From assembly GCF_002741985.1 (NCBI RefSeq), contig NZ_APHW01000022.1, positions 286,798-350,797 of the forward strand: a stretch of DNA of 64,000 bases, read 5' to 3'. The stretch's first letter is position 1, and every line of letters begins with the position of its first letter. Both the position numbers and the translations under genes were made by a program. Shown piece after piece: positions 1 to 11,289 of the stretch. The DNA is from Vibrio rotiferianus CAIM 577 = LMG 21460. Lineage in GTDB: Bacteria; Pseudomonadota; Gammaproteobacteria; Enterobacterales; Vibrionaceae. A model generated the notes under the pieces. That model saw only the letters and a program-made list of their open reading frames with translations. It did no database searches and was not told where the DNA came from.

Positions 1-1805
1 ATTGGCTCAAGAAGTTGCGCGCCAGCTTTAGGCATAGACTGACGGAATGCACCTTTAGCTGCGATTTCGTAAGCGATTGCTGATGAGTCAACTGCGTGGA
101 AACCACCGTCGAATAGTTCAACTTCAACGTCTAGAGTTGGGAAGCCAGCTAGAACACCAGTATCCATCATTGACGCAAAGCCTTTCTCAACTGCAGGCCA
201 GAATTCTTTAGGTACGTTACCACCAACAACTGTTGACTTGAACGTGAAGCCAGAGTTTGGCTCACCTGGTTTGATACGGTAGTCGATCTTACCGAACTGA
301 CCAGAACCACCAGACTGCTTCTTGTGCGTGTAGCTATCTTCAACTGCTTGAGTGATAGTTTCACGGTAAGCTACCTGTGGAGCACCTACTTCTAGCTCAA
401 CGCCGTAAGTACGCTTAAGGATGTCTACCTTGATGTCTAGGTGAAGTTCACCCATACCTTTCAGGATAGTTTCACCTGAATCTTCATCAGTCTCAACTTG
501 GAATGATGGATCTTCTGCAACCATTTTACCGATCGCGATACCCATTTTCTCAGTAGAACCTTTGTCTTTTGGAGAAACAGCAATAGAGATTACTGGTTCT
601 GGGAAGATCATAGCTTCTAGAGTACATTCGTGCTTAGGATCACATAGAGTGTGACCAGTTTGAACGTTCTTCATACCTACTACAGCGATGATGTCACCAG
701 CTTGAGCTTCAGTAAGTTCGTTACGTTCGTCAGCTTGCATCTCACACATACGACCGATACGCTCAGTCTTACCAGTTGCAGAGTTAAGGATTGTGTCACC
801 CTTCTTCATGCGACCAGAGTAGATACGGATAAATGTTAGAGCACCGAAACGGTCGTCCATGATCTTGAACGCAAGTGCTTTTAGTGGCGCGTCAGCGTCA
901 ACTGTAGCAACTTCACCTGTCGGCTCACCAGTTTCTGGATCTGTTAGAGGTTGAGCATCAACTTCAGTTGGAGCTGGTAGGTAATCTACAACAGCGTCAA
1001 GGATAAGTTGCATACCTTTGTTTTTGAATGCAGAACCACAGAACGTTGGGAAGAACGCTAGATCACGAGTACCTTTACGGATACAAGCTTTTAGTTGATC
1101 GATAGTCGGCTCTTCGCCTTCCATGTAAGCTTCCATTAGGTCGTCGTCTTGCTCTACAGCAGTTTCAACTAGCTCTTCACGGTACTGTTCTACGTCGTCA
1201 ACCATGTCAGCTGGAACGTCTTGGATTTCGTAGTTTTCTGGTAGACCTGTGTCATCCCAAACGTAAGCTTTACGGTTTAGTACGTCTACAACACCAACGA
1301 AATCGTCTTCACGACCGATAGGTAGAGTCATAACTAGTGGGTTTGCACCTAGTACGTTCTTAACTTGGTCAACAACGTTGAAGAAGTCTGCACCCATACG
1401 GTCTAGTTTGTTTACGAAGATCAGACGAGCAACTTCTGAGTCGTTCGCGTAACGCCAGTTTGTTTCTGACTGAGGCTCAACACCACCAGAACCACAGAAT
1501 ACACCGATACCACCGTCAAGAACTTTAAGTGAACGGTATACTTCAACTGTAAAGTCTACGTGTCCAGGAGTGTCGATTACGTTCAGGCGGTGACCGTTCC
1601 ACTCACAAGTTACTGCTGCAGACTGGATTGTAATACCACGCTCAGCTTCTTGCTCCATGAAGTCAGTTGTAGACTCGCCGTCGTGTACTTCACCAGTCTT
1701 ATGGATTTTACCAGTAAGCTTCAGGATACGCTCAGTTGTGGTAGTTTTACCCGCATCAACGTGCGCGAAAATACCAATGTTTCTGTATTTTGATAAATCA
1801 GTCAT
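1..1805 (-). CDS. fusA2: Translation elongation factor G, second copy (3' end outside window)
   Basis: GTPase that drives ribosomal translocation, cytoplasmic. The frame is open from ATG at 1805 to the left window edge, about 601 residues; EF-G is about 695, so roughly the last 95 residues (domain V end) are missing only because the window stops. Visible GTPase motifs: G1 AHVDAGKTT near residue 15, switch [10 protein letters not shown] near 85, and NKLD near 140. The context is not the str operon (no rpsL, rpsG or tuf); it lies 217 bp downstream of radA on the same strand, the place where vibrios carry a second fusA gene. That it is the paralogue rather than the main copy is inferred from context. 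Whether it acts in translocation or recycling cannot be told. Confidence 0.93.
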   Translation of the reverse strand, partial: MTDLSKYRNIGIFAHVDAGKTTTTERILKLTGKIHKTGEVHDGESTTDFMEQEAERGITIQSAAVTCEWNGHRLNVIDTPGHVDFTVEVYRSLKVLDGGIGVFCGSGGVEPQSETNWRYANDSEVARLIFVNKLDRMGADFFNVVDQVKNVLGANPLVMTLPIGREDDFVGVVDVLNRKAYVWDDTGLPENYEIQDVPADMVDDVEQYREELVETAVEQDDDLMEAYMEGEEPTIDQLKACIRKGTRDLAFFPTFCGSAFKNKGMQLILDAVVDYLPAPTEVDAQPLTDPETGEPTGEVATVDADAPLKALAFKIMDDRFGALTFIRIYSGRMKKGDTILNSATGKTERIGRMCEMQADERNELTEAQAGDIIAVVGMKNVQTGHTLCDPKHECTLEAMIFPEPVISIAVSPKDKGSTEKMGIAIGKMVAEDPSFQVETDEDSGETILKGMGELHLDIKVDILKRTYGVELEVGAPQVAYRETITQAVEDSYTHKKQSGGSGQFGKIDYRIKPGEPNSGFTFKSTVVGGNVPKEFWPAVEKGFASMMDTGVLAGFPTLDVEVELFDGGFHAVDSSAIAYEIAAKGAFRQSMPKAGAQLLEP

Positions 1806-2022
1806 TGTCTTACTCTGTTAATAAGGTATAAAGTGCGCGCAGAGTATATCACAATCTGTCAAGACGGATACCTTTGCGTGCCATTGGAACAAAAAAAATT
1901 TTAACGTCGATTTTCCACCATCAAATAATAGTCAAACTTCGCAATTTGTGTGCTTAATTCGATTATATTAAGGATAGATTCAACATTATTATTACCCCTA
2001 AAATTGGGGCACAAGATAGTGT

Positions 2023-3402
2023 TTACAACTCATCAAATGCTTCAATAGCCTCCGATAGTTTTTTTACACCATGGATTTGCATACCAGGAATACCGCCCTT
2101 TGGCATATTCGCTGCTGGTACGATCGCTTTCTTAAAGCCGTGCTTGAATGCTTCATTCAGACGCTCTTGGCCACTTGGTACAGGTCGAATCTCACCCGCC
2201 AAGCCAACTTCTCCAAACACGACGACATCTTTCGGCAATGGTCGGTCACGAAAGCTTGATAAAAGCGCCATAACTAAAGCAAGGTCTGCACTGGTCTCTG
2301 TGACTTTCACACCACCAACTACATTCACAAACACATCTTGGTCTGCCATTTGTAGACCACCGTGCTTATGCAGCACTGCTAATAATAGAGAAAGGCGGTT
2401 CTGTTCTAAACCTACCGCTACACGACGTGGGTTTGCCAATTGTGAGTAGTCGACCAACGCTTGAATCTCTACTAATAGAGGGCGTGTACCTTCCCAAACC
2501 ACCATCACAGAAGAACCAGATGTCTCTTCTTCACCACGGGATAGGAAGATTGCCGAAGGATTATTAACCTCTTTCAGCCCCTGTCCCGTCATAGCAAAGA
2601 CGCCAAGTTCGTTCACAGCACCAAAACGGTTTTTGTGGCTGCGTAAAGTACGGAAGCGGCTATCAGTACCACCATCGAGTAGTACTGAACAGTCAATAAT
2701 ATGCTCAAGCACTTTCGGGCCGGCAAGAGTACCATCTTTTGTTACATGACCAACAATAAATACTGCAACGTTGTTTTGCTTCGCATACCTCGTTAATGCC
2801 GTTGCCGATTCACGCACCTGCGCCACACTGCCCGGTGAAGACTGAACGTCAGACACATGCATGACTTGAATCGAGTCAATAACCATAATGCGCAGCTGTT
2901 CTTTCTCAGCGATCTGGCAAATTTTATCAACGTTGGTTTCAGACAGCATCTTAAGATGCTCTTTTGGTAAACCAAGACGAGAAGCGCGCATCGCGACTTG
3001 CTGAAGTGATTCCTCACCAGTGACGTAGAGTGTTGGCATTTGCGCAGACAACAAACACATAGTTTGCAGCAGCAATGTCGATTTACCCGCACCAGGGTTA
3101 CCACCAATCAGAATTGCAGCACCAGGAACAACGCCACCACCAAGCACACGATCGAGCTCTTTAAAACCACTAGTAAACCTTGGTACTTCTTGTAAGTCGA
3201 TTTCCGATAAGGTTTGAACTTTCGATTCTGTTGCTGAACCAGCATAACCACTCAAGCGTTCATTGCGCGCAACTGTCGGAGATGCCGCGATACGAACTTC
3301 GGTAATCGTATTCCACGCACCACACGCATTACACTGTCCCTGCCAACGCGGGAAGTCTGCGCCACAATCATTACAAACATACGCTCGTTTTGCTTTCGCC
3401 AT
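2023..3402 (-). CDS. radA: DNA repair protein RadA
   Basis: RecA-like ATPase that helps process recombination branches. 459 residues, the usual length. N-terminal C4 zinc finger (CNDCG near residue 10 and CNACG near 25), Walker A GGNPGAGKST near 98, the RadA-specific KNRFG motif near 258, and a C-terminal Lon-protease-like domain. Start ATG at 3402 gives the canonical MAKAKRAYVC beginning. It is divergent from the PilZ gene, with about 150 bp between them, and upstream of fusA2. A weak CCCC/GGGG hairpin at about 1996-2011 follows it, without a convincing T-run. Confidence 0.97.
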   Translation of the reverse strand: MAKAKRAYVCNDCGADFPRWQGQCNACGAWNTITEVRIAASPTVARNERLSGYAGSATESKVQTLSEIDLQEVPRFTSGFKELDRVLGGGVVPGAAILIGGNPGAGKSTLLLQTMCLLSAQMPTLYVTGEESLQQVAMRASRLGLPKEHLKMLSETNVDKICQIAEKEQLRIMVIDSIQVMHVSDVQSSPGSVAQVRESATALTRYAKQNNVAVFIVGHVTKDGTLAGPKVLEHIIDCSVLLDGGTDSRFRTLRSHKNRFGAVNELGVFAMTGQGLKEVNNPSAIFLSRGEEETSGSSVMVVWEGTRPLLVEIQALVDYSQLANPRRVAVGLEQNRLSLLLAVLHKHGGLQMADQDVFVNVVGGVKVTETSADLALVMALLSSFRDRPLPKDVVVFGEVGLAGEIRPVPSGQERLNEAFKHGFKKAIVPAANMPKGGIPGMQIHGVKKLSEAIEAFDEL

Positions 3403-3459
3403 GATGCCTCGATTTTTTCAACACTCGGTTTCTTCAACAAATGTGACCAAGCACCGCCA

Positions 3460-3478
3460 TGTCATACCTTATATGACA
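3460..3478. promoter_or_regulatory. 7-bp palindrome in the radA/plzC divergent promoter region
   Basis: TGTCATA and TATGACA arms separated by 5 bp lie between the two divergent starts (3402 and 3554). This could be an operator serving one or both genes. No known regulator is recognised and a chance palindrome is possible. Confidence 0.25.
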
Positions 3479-3553
3479 CGAAGTATTGATATACTTAAGT
3501 TTCGCTTTGCTTAGCCGATATAATCTAAATAACGACATACTTTAACAGAAATA

Positions 3554-5904
3554 ATGCAGCAATCTGAAATACTCTCTTTAGCAGAAAGACTCATCCCTGT
3601 TTATGGCTCGAACGACTTTGACTTCGTTTTGGGCCAATTAACTGAGGGAGAAGCGCCGTCGGCCAAAATATTGGTCAAGATGGAACTAAAGCGCATCATG
3701 ACTCCTTGCACAAAAAGCATCGACTTACGCGGGCGAGTAAAAGGAGAATGCCGAGAGTATATTTTAGATGGTATTGCCCATTGGTTAGATGACGTCGCTT
3801 TTAATACCTACCACAAAAACATCAAGCGATTTGGTGGATATACGGAAGGTGTTTGGGAGACTTTAGTCAACACCAGAAACAATTTTCGGGTTATGGGCAA
3901 CTCAAATGCCGCGAATCAAGCAACCCAACTCACCAACCTCAGAGCCCATTCCTTGCCGAGCCTGTGCATCTCGGGTATGACCTAAAGCGCCAAGAAAAGC
4001 GATTAAGAGTACAATCGCAAGTAGAAATAAAGCTGGCAAGAGGTCAAGTTCTCCATGGGCTGAGTATCGATCTCTCAAGCTCAGGTGCAAAGTTTAAAGT
4101 ACCAAGTGCTTTTAAATACGCGCTTGGAGAAATCATCCAAGTCACCTTCAGTGAAATTTCAGGAAAATCTCAAGTTGCTGGTATCGAAAAGCCTCTTGAG
4201 TATCGAGTCTTGGCAGTGGATGATTGCTACGAGAATGACTCTGTAAAATATCTAAGAACATTACGCCTTACTGATACCAACATCATCGCACGTGTGATTG
4301 ATGAAGCACTAAACAGCGCTTCAAAAAGAGCAAGGCATGATAATCAAGACAAGATTATTCGAGCAAGGACAAGGGGATACGAGCACATCGCCTTAAAGCA
4401 CACTGGTAATTTGCCGTTGTTTTTTGAAGGCAGTAAGTTAAAACTTGCGATGCTAACGCCAAATAATCAGAAGTTGTGGCAATACTGGCATGATGAACGA
4501 AACCAACAAAGCCTTGGTGCGCTATTTAACCCTCAAAGGGTGGCAAGCCTTATAAAAGCCGGAGTGAAAGGTGCAAGTAACGTACTCTATTCTTTCACTC
4601 ATGAACACGAAGGCAAGGTTTACTTCTACTCAATGCTCATGCCAGAGGCAACTCGAGAGCAAAGGCAGCTTTTCTGGCATCTAGGCGCGCGTAGGAAAAG
4701 TTGGAAAGCATTTCGCATTTCAATCTTTGAACTATCGAAAAAAGAAAAAGAAGATCTAGCTGCATTTTCAACAGAGCTAGCCAACAGCTCGGAGTCGCTC
4801 TCCCACGTCGGCATCTTACAAGAGATATCCGATTTCAATGCCGGAGCAGATTACCTACTTACTGAAAAACCTCGCTTGCCAGCAAATACCTTGAATAATT
4901 TCCGCCATCCAAGAAAAGTGGTTGGCAATCCGAAAGGCATCTACTTCGACGCACGCTCTCGACGCAAAGAACCAAGGTATCGCTTTAAGACACCATTAGT
5001 GTTAACAGCCTCAGACAAAATACAGTCATCAGGCTTTACATTAGACCTATCGAAGAGAGGACTTGGGTTAATTCTTGATACACCAACGCCATTACGTTCT
5101 GGCCAAGAAGTAAGAGTCAATTTTAGAGAGCTGCAACTCTACGATAAAAAGCTTCCACTCAGTGAGGTTCCCTATCGCGTCATTCGGGTTAGCCCTGATG
5201 GCAAAGGCATTCAATTAGTTATCGATGAGAATAGTAAGACGATCAAAGTTATCGCATTCCTCAACAGTATTATCGAACACAATCAAGATAAGCTGATACC
5301 ACAAAAAGAACTACTACCAAGCAATGCGTTATTAGAACGGCTGCATTGTATTTTGCTTTCGCGAATTGTGAGTACACCAATATTTGTCAGCAAGCAAAGC
5401 TCATCGACAATAAAAACACCCGTAATGGGGGTGAACTTCCCATTACCGAAACACGTCGAACTATTCGCTCGTCTAGGACACAAACAGCATTACTCTCTTG
5501 AGCCGCTGTTTAAAGGTCGCTCAAGCACATTAATCGCAGAACCTATCAAGCGTATCGATGGCGCTCAGGCCAAACATCATGACGCTTATATTAGTGTTGA
5601 GTACACCGGTAAAAAAATCACCGGCATTCAGTCAAAGCTTCACGGTGAATTTTCCAGCATAAAAGAACGAATAATGTTCATCAAGAAAGCGCGTATGGCG
5701 GGAGAGTTTCTTGCGGTTAGAATCTCCAGCGCACCGATTTTTGATGCAATGACTTCATTACTGGAAAAAGATTTGAGTGACTTAACTCAATTTGGCGTTC
5801 ATCAAGCAAGCAAGCTAGAGAAAGAACTCACTGCACTCGTTGGTTATATCGAATTAGAAGACATCACTGAAGAAGTTCTCATTCGATTGGAGTTAACACA
5901 ATAG
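3554..5904 (+). pseudogene. plzC: Double PilZ-domain cyclic-di-GMP receptor (PlzC-like), frameshifted
   Basis: The reading frame starting at ATG 3554 runs about 130 residues, then leaves frame and stops at 3985. The rest continues in the neighbouring frame to 5904. A single missing C in the CCC at 3945-3947 would restore ...NLRAPFLAEP... and give a 783-residue protein. The C-terminal part has two PilZ domains, each with both cyclic-di-GMP motifs: RxxxR (RQEKR, 3988-4002) with DxSxxG (DLSSSG, 4069-4086), and RKEPR (4963-4977) with DLSKRG (5044-5061). The position between radA and serB matches the V. cholerae PlzC locus. As written only a short N-terminal fragment would be made, or a second product if translation restarts. 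Sequencing error is a serious alternative; all other parts look intact. Confidence 0.85.
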
Positions 5905-5933
5905 AAAAACACCGCCGAGATGGCGGTGTTTTT
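5905..5933. terminator. Bidirectional intrinsic terminator between plzC and serB
   Basis: Stem ACACCGCC/GGCGGTGT with a GAGA-type loop, flanked by A-run and T-run on the two sides, so it can serve both convergent genes. Confidence 0.9.
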
Positions 5934-5959
5934 CTATCTTTATTTGGAAGAAGATCCGA

Positions 5960-6940
5960 TTAAGGTTTCGCTTTCCAGCTGATTTTCTGCTGCTTAACCA
6001 ACGCCCCAGAAAGAATACACAGTACACCGCCAAGACCTGCGAATCGCACAGCGGTTTGCGCTTGTTCTTCAACCTTAGGTTTGGCATGATAAGCAACCCC
6101 AAGGCCTGCCGCAGCCATCATCACCAAATCGTTGGCGCCATCACCCACCGCCACGGTGTTATGCTGTTCAATGTCATATTCTTCGGCAAGCTCGACCAAA
6201 ATGTCGGCTTTGGTTTGTGCAGAAACGACATCACCCAAAACTTCGCCAGTCAGCTTACCATCAACAATTTCCAACTGATTAGACTGAGCAAAATCTAAGC
6301 GAACCTTGTCTTTGATAAAGTCGGAGAAATAGGTAAAGCCACCTGAGGCAATGGCAGTCTTCCAGCCCAATGCATTAAAGGTAGTAATCAAGGCCTCGAA
6401 ATCTGGCATAAATGGCAGTTGGCTACGCACCTGCTCTAAAATCGATTCATCAGCACCTTTTAACTTACCCACACGCTGACGCAAACTTTGTTCAAAGTCC
6501 AATTCACCTTGCATAGCACGCTCAGTCACTTCTGCGACTTCTTCGCCCACACCAGCAAGTTTAGCAATTTCATCAATACACTCTATTTGAATTGCCGTTG
6601 AGTCCATATCAAACACGACCAACCCTGGCGCAGATAGATCCGGTACTTCATTTAATGAAGCGTAATCCAGCTTTAAGCTTTGTAGTATGGTTTCATGCTC
6701 TGGTGTAAGGTTGCCCGCCATTAATGCCACTTCATACTGACCGACTTTCCACGTATCTAAAATTGGATTGTAGAAGCCTGTATAGAAGTCGATATCTTCA
6801 AAATTGCGAGGCTCAAGGTGTTCACCAAATACGATCCAATTCGCCTTAGCTTTATCGAGTTGTGTAACAAAGCGAGTTTCAGGTAGTCGTTTTAAAAGAG
6901 TCGTATGCCTTCTGATAGGCAAGCTTTTTGACGCGTCCAT
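5960..6940 (-). CDS. serB: Phosphoserine phosphatase
   Basis: Last step of serine synthesis: O-phosphoserine to serine. 326 residues. The HAD-family nucleophile motif DMDST is near residue 111, the serine/threonine motif ASGG near 199, and the magnesium-binding GDGAND near 267. The N-terminal ~100 residues are the ACT-like region found in gamma-proteobacterial SerB. It is convergent with the PilZ gene and divergent from smp, as in other vibrios. Start ATG at 6940. Confidence 0.97.
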   Translation of the reverse strand: MDASKSLPIRRHTTLLKRLPETRFVTQLDKAKANWIVFGEHLEPRNFEDIDFYTGFYNPILDTWKVGQYEVALMAGNLTPEHETILQSLKLDYASLNEVPDLSAPGLVVFDMDSTAIQIECIDEIAKLAGVGEEVAEVTERAMQGELDFEQSLRQRVGKLKGADESILEQVRSQLPFMPDFEALITTFNALGWKTAIASGGFTYFSDFIKDKVRLDFAQSNQLEIVDGKLTGEVLGDVVSAQTKADILVELAEEYDIEQHNTVAVGDGANDLVMMAAAGLGVAYHAKPKVEEQAQTAVRFAGLGGVLCILSGALVKQQKISWKAKP

Positions 6941-7031
6941 GTATATAATCCCTTATGACTTTGCTAAAACGTTACCCTAACAATCTAAAAAGGCAAGTCT
7001 TTGTTTTATGTTGAACGGATGAGTAATAGCT

Positions 7032-7637
7032 ATGAGTGAATCCTTATTCTCGGTAAGAAATGCCTTGCGAATACTCGCACTGATTTTGTTATGTGTGATG
7101 TTTTTTATCACCATCAAAAACAGTGTCGTAATCAGTAAAGGCAATGAGAAAATTCAGGCCCAGCAACTAGAGACACTCACGAAGGTATTGATCTCACAAG
7201 CTTCCCTGTCGGCGAGTGAAATGATCATTAACAAAGATCAAGAACGCTTACTAAAGCTCACCAATCAATTAGCACAAGATCGTTTAGTTTTTGATGCCAC
7301 TATTTATGACGCTGAAGGTATTCGCTTGGCTTCTAGCGAAAAAGCGCTATCTGTACGTGAGGTGTTAGGACTGGACACACCACTGGCCACAGCCTCTATT
7401 GGTCGTCAGCAGTTGGTGGAACCTGTATACGCTGACAATGCACTTATTGGATTTGTACGCGTCACCTTTGAAACAGGACGTGTTACCGCAATATCTGACC
7501 ACCACTATCGTAAAAGTGATCGCTACATGTACATGATGATACTCATGAGTTTTGTGGGTGGCATGCTATTTATTATGATTTTACGTCGACAGACAATCCG
7601 CCGTAAGAAAGGGGAAAACCTGTTGCTGACCAAGTAA
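7032..7637 (+). CDS. smp: Smp/YtjB (AhpA) family membrane protein
   Basis: 201-residue protein with one N-terminal membrane segment (about residues 11-28), a periplasmic domain of about 130 residues and a second membrane segment (about 167-185) followed by a basic tail RRQTIRRKKGE. This layout, and the position divergent from serB, match the Smp/YtjB family, whose role is poorly known; it has been associated with virulence and with SerB in gamma-proteobacteria. No enzymatic motif is seen. It is followed at once by a strong bidirectional terminator shared with deoD. Confidence 0.85.
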   Translation: MSESLFSVRNALRILALILLCVMFFITIKNSVVISKGNEKIQAQQLETLTKVLISQASLSASEMIINKDQERLLKLTNQLAQDRLVFDATIYDAEGIRLASSEKALSVREVLGLDTPLATASIGRQQLVEPVYADNALIGFVRVTFETGRVTAISDHHYRKSDRYMYMMILMSFVGGMLFIMILRRQTIRRKKGENLLLTK

Positions 7638-7661
7638 ATCGAAAAGCGAATTCAGAAAATA

Positions 7662-7688
7662 AAACAGCCCGCATGATGCGGGCTGTTT
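7662..7688. terminator. Bidirectional terminator between smp and deoD
   Basis: AAACAGCCCGC/GCGGGCTGTTT with a 5-nt loop between two convergent genes; it closes the deo operon. Confidence 0.9.
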
Positions 7689-7713
7689 GCTTTTATAATT
7701 TACAGCAAGAAGA

Positions 7714-8433
7714 TTACTCTTCATCACCTAATAGAACTGAGTCAAGTGCAATGATCATCATGTCATTGAACGTAGTTTGACGCTCTTCAGATGTGGTTTG
7801 CTCGCCAGTTTTGATATGGTCAGAAACAGTACAAATAGTCAGCGCTTTTGCACCATACTCAGCTGCAACACCGTAGATACCAGCCGCTTCCATTTCAACA
7901 CCCACAATGCCGTACTTGTCCATTACTTCGAACATTTCTGGATCAGGTGTGTAGAATAGCTCTGCAGAGAATAGGTTACCTACTTTTACGTCTACACCGC
8001 GTGCTTTTGCTGCTTCTTCTGCTGCGCGAACCATTTTGTAGTCAGCGATAGCAGCGAAGTCATGACCTTTAAAGCGGATACGGTTAACTTTAGAGTCCGT
8101 ACAAGCACCCATGCCAATCACAACATCACGCACTTTGATGTCTTCGTTTACCGCACCACAGCTACCGACACGGATCACTTTCTTTACACCGAAGTCTTTG
8201 ATCAGCTCAGTTACGTAGATTGAACATGATGGGATACCCATACCGTGGCCCATTACCGAGATCTTACGACCTTTGTAAGTACCGGTGTAGCCGAACATAT
8301 TACGAACGTCACACACTTGAACTACATCTTCAAGGAAAGTCTCTGCGATGTATTTAGCACGTAGCGGATCACCCGGCATTAGAACGACGTCTGCGAAAGC
8401 ACCCTTTTCTGCATTGATATGTGGAGTTGCCAT
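7714..8433 (-). CDS. deoD: Purine nucleoside phosphorylase DeoD
   Basis: Phosphorolysis of purine (deoxy)nucleosides to base plus (deoxy)ribose-1-phosphate. 239 residues from ATG 8433, giving the canonical start [11 protein letters not shown]; an in-frame extension of 12 codons upstream is not needed. Family motifs: phosphate-binding GDPLRAKY near residue 20, RVGSCGA near 87, and the nucleoside-binding [11 protein letters not shown] near 177. Last gene of deoCABD. It is separated from deoB by 144 bp holding a hairpin, so its expression may be tuned separately. Confidence 0.97.
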   Translation of the reverse strand: MATPHINAEKGAFADVVLMPGDPLRAKYIAETFLEDVVQVCDVRNMFGYTGTYKGRKISVMGHGMGIPSCSIYVTELIKDFGVKKVIRVGSCGAVNEDIKVRDVVIGMGACTDSKVNRIRFKGHDFAAIADYKMVRAAEEAAKARGVDVKVGNLFSAELFYTPDPEMFEVMDKYGIVGVEMEAAGIYGVAAEYGAKALTICTVSDHIKTGEQTTSEERQTTFNDMMIIALDSVLLGDEE

Positions 8434-8534
8434 GTTTCTTTTCCTTAACCTGTCTCTAGCGATCCGCACTGCTACTGGCGGCTTTGGCTAGAATATTCTC
8501 ATTTCCGACAAGCAACATTTTATGCTGCCAACAT

Positions 8535-8563
8535 AAAACTAGGAGCATGATGCTCCTAGTTTT
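8535..8563 (-). promoter_or_regulatory. Hairpin between deoB and deoD
   Basis: A perfect 13-bp inverted repeat AAAACTAGGAGCA / TGCTCCTAGTTTT with a 3-nt loop. On the minus strand it is followed by only TTTTATGTT, so it may be a leaky terminator or an mRNA-processing/stability element inside the deo operon. Confidence 0.6.
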
Positions 8564-8577
8564 CAAAACCTAACTAA

Positions 8578-9798
8578 TTATAGGAAGTTCTTACCGTAAT
8601 CCATTGGAGAAGTACCGAAGTAACTTGCCAATGTTTGACCGATATCGGCAAAGCTCTCACGACGGCCTAGTGAACCTGCTGGTACCTTCTTACCGTAAAC
8701 AATCACAGGGATGTGCTCACGAGTGTGATCAGTACCTGGCCATGTTGGGTCACAGCCGTGGTCAGCCGTTAGAATAAGCACGTCGTCTTCTTCCATTAGC
8801 TCAAGTACTTCGTTAATGCGACCATCGAAGTACTCAAGTGCAGCTGCGTAGCCCGCTACATCACGGCGGTGACCGTAAGCAGAGTCGAAGTCCACGAAGT
8901 TAGTGAATACGATTGTGTTGTCACCCGCTTCTTTGATTTGCTCTAGCGTAGCTTCGAACAATGCAGGGATACCAGTCGCTTTCACTTTCTTAGTGATGCC
9001 GCAGTTTGCGTAGATATCAGCAATCTTACCGATAGAAACCACATCACCTTGCTTCTCTTCAACAAGCTTCTGTAGAACGGTTGCTGATGGTGGCTCAACA
9101 GAAAGGTCACGACGGTTGCCCGTACGCTCGAACTGACCTTTACCAGCACCGATGAATGGACGCGCGATAACACGACCGATGTTGTAATCTTCTAGCTCTT
9201 CACGTGCGATTTGGCAAAGCTCTAGTAGGCGGTCTAGACCGAATGTCTCTTCGTGACATGCGATTTGAAATACTGAATCAGCAGACGTATAGAAGATTGG
9301 CTGGCCAGTCTTCATGTGCTCTTCACCAAGATCATCAAGAACTTGTGTGCCTGATGCGTGGCAGTTGCCAAGGAAGCCGTCTAGACCAGCACGCTCAAGA
9401 ATACGGTCAGTCAGCTCTTTCGGGAAGCTGTTCGCTTTGTCAGTAAAGTAGCCCCAATCAAAAAGAACAGGTACACCAGCGATTTCCCAGTGACCAGACG
9501 GCGTGTCTTTACCAGAAGAAAGCTCCGCTGCGTGACCGTAAGCACCGATGATTTCTGCATCTGCGTCTAGGCCAGGTGCAAAGCGACCTGTAGACTCTTT
9601 ATGCGCCATTGCCAGACCTAACTTAGATAGGTTTGGAAGACGAAGTGCGCCTTGACGCTGATCGTTGTTTGCTAGGCCTTGCTCACATTGGTCAGCAATA
9701 TGACCAAGTGTATCTGAACCTACATCACCAAATTGCTCAGCATCTGCTGCTGCGCCGATGCCGAATGAGTCTAGTACTAAAATAAATGCTCTTTTCAT
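8578..9798 (-). CDS. deoB: Phosphopentomutase
   Basis: Interconverts (deoxy)ribose-1-phosphate and -5-phosphate, linking nucleoside phosphorolysis to central metabolism. 406 residues, the usual length for the alkaline-phosphatase-like metalloenzyme. Motifs: N-terminal metal ligand LDSFGIGA near residue 9, [10 protein letters not shown] near 97, and [18 protein letters not shown] near 343, containing the D/H metal ligands. Third gene of the deoC-deoA-deoB-deoD transcription order. Confidence 0.97.
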   Translation of the reverse strand: MKRAFILVLDSFGIGAAADAEQFGDVGSDTLGHIADQCEQGLANNDQRQGALRLPNLSKLGLAMAHKESTGRFAPGLDADAEIIGAYGHAAELSSGKDTPSGHWEIAGVPVLFDWGYFTDKANSFPKELTDRILERAGLDGFLGNCHASGTQVLDDLGEEHMKTGQPIFYTSADSVFQIACHEETFGLDRLLELCQIAREELEDYNIGRVIARPFIGAGKGQFERTGNRRDLSVEPPSATVLQKLVEEKQGDVVSIGKIADIYANCGITKKVKATGIPALFEATLEQIKEAGDNTIVFTNFVDFDSAYGHRRDVAGYAAALEYFDGRINEVLELMEEDDVLILTADHGCDPTWPGTDHTREHIPVIVYGKKVPAGSLGRRESFADIGQTLASYFGTSPMDYGKNFL

Positions 9799-9862
9799 TG
9801 CTCGTTCCTTAGGCCCACTCGGCTTCTTATTATGGTGAGTAGGCCTTGTGTAATATTACTTA

Positions 9863-11191
9863 TTAAAGATCTTCTGCTCGGATTTGGCGGTAAACCTCTG
9901 GTGTTGGTGTGTATTCGCCACCAACTTTAATTGCACTGCGAAGTGCTTTTGCTGCTTCTTCCCACTGCTCTTCTGTGCGAGCGTGGATAACAGCAAGAGG
10001 CTTATCGCTATCTGCCACTTCACCTAAACGGATGAAGTTGTCAAAACCAACTGCATAGTCGATTTCGTCTGTCGCAACACGGCGACCGCCACCCATAGAA
10101 ACAACAGCCATACCGATAGCACGTGTATCCATCGCAGACACGACGCCAGTTTCTGTTGCGTATACAGGCTTGATGATTTCAGCTTTCTCTAGGTAATTAT
10201 CGTAGTTTTCTACGAAGTCAGCAGGGCCACCTAGGCCAGCTACCATCTTACCGAAGCACTCAGCCGCTTTACCGTTGTCTAGCGCTTCCATCAGTTTCGC
10301 ACGTGCGTCTTCTGTGTTCTCAGCAAGTTTGCCAAGTACCAACATTTCTGCACATGATGCCATTGTTACTTCAAGTAGACGTGGGTTACGGTATTCACCT
10401 GTTAGGAAGCGAACCGCTTCGCGTACTTCCACTGCGTTACCCGCAGAAGAAGCCAATACTTGGTTCATGTCCGTAAGGATTGCGGTAGTCTTAGTGCCAG
10501 CGCCGTTTGCTACTGCAACGATAGATTTTGCTAGCTCTTCAGACGCTTCGTAAGTTGGCATGAATGCGCCAGAACCTACTTTTACGTCCATTACTAGCGA
10601 CTCAAGACCTGCTGCTAGCTTCTTAGATAGAATAGAAGCAGTGATCAGTGAAATGTTATCCACTGTTGCTGTGATATCACGAGTTGCGTAAACGCGTTTG
10701 TCAGCTGGTGCAAGATCGCCAGTTTGGCCGATAATTGCGACACCTGCGTCTTTAGTAACATCACCAAAAACTTCGTTAGTTGGTGTGATGTTGTAGCCTG
10801 GGATAGACTCAAGTTTATCCAGCGTACCGCCTGTGTGGCCCAGACCACGGCCAGAGATCATAGGAACGAAACCACCACATGCTGCCACCATTGGGCCAAG
10901 CATTAGTGAGGTAACGTCACCCACACCACCTGTAGAGTGTTTATCAACAATCGGGCCACCAAAGTTCATGTGGCTCCAGTCGATAACCATACCAGAGTCA
11001 CGCATTGCACACGTTAGTGCGATACGCTCAGGCATTGTCATCTCATTGAAGAAAATAGTCATAGCAAACGCAGCGATCTGACCTTCAGATACTGTGTTGT
11101 TTGCTACGCCTTGAATAAAGAAGTTGATTTCGTCGGCAGTTAAAACTTCGCCATCACGTTTTTTACGAATAATTTCTTGTGGTAAATACAT
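9863..11191 (-). CDS. deoA: Thymidine phosphorylase
   Basis: Thymidine plus phosphate to thymine and deoxyribose-1-phosphate. 442 residues. The signature stretch KHSTGGVGD is near residue 84, with the phosphate-binding [16 protein letters not shown] around 113-128 and a C-terminal pyrimidine-phosphorylase domain containing HART. Start ATG 11191, giving [11 protein letters not shown], as in E. coli. It is separated by 64 bp from deoB and about 98 bp from deoC, so co-transcription is likely. Confidence 0.97.
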   Translation of the reverse strand: MYLPQEIIRKKRDGEVLTADEINFFIQGVANNTVSEGQIAAFAMTIFFNEMTMPERIALTCAMRDSGMVIDWSHMNFGGPIVDKHSTGGVGDVTSLMLGPMVAACGGFVPMISGRGLGHTGGTLDKLESIPGYNITPTNEVFGDVTKDAGVAIIGQTGDLAPADKRVYATRDITATVDNISLITASILSKKLAAGLESLVMDVKVGSGAFMPTYEASEELAKSIVAVANGAGTKTTAILTDMNQVLASSAGNAVEVREAVRFLTGEYRNPRLLEVTMASCAEMLVLGKLAENTEDARAKLMEALDNGKAAECFGKMVAGLGGPADFVENYDNYLEKAEIIKPVYATETGVVSAMDTRAIGMAVVSMGGGRRVATDEIDYAVGFDNFIRLGEVADSDKPLAVIHARTEEQWEEAAKALRSAIKVGGEYTPTPEVYRQIRAEDL

Positions 11192-11289
11192 TAGTGCCTC
11201 CCACGCTCGTTATGAGCCATGGTTAAAGTAGGATAAAGAGGTTTGGTAGCACCAAAAACTGGTGCTACCGTTCAGACGTATTGTTGGAA

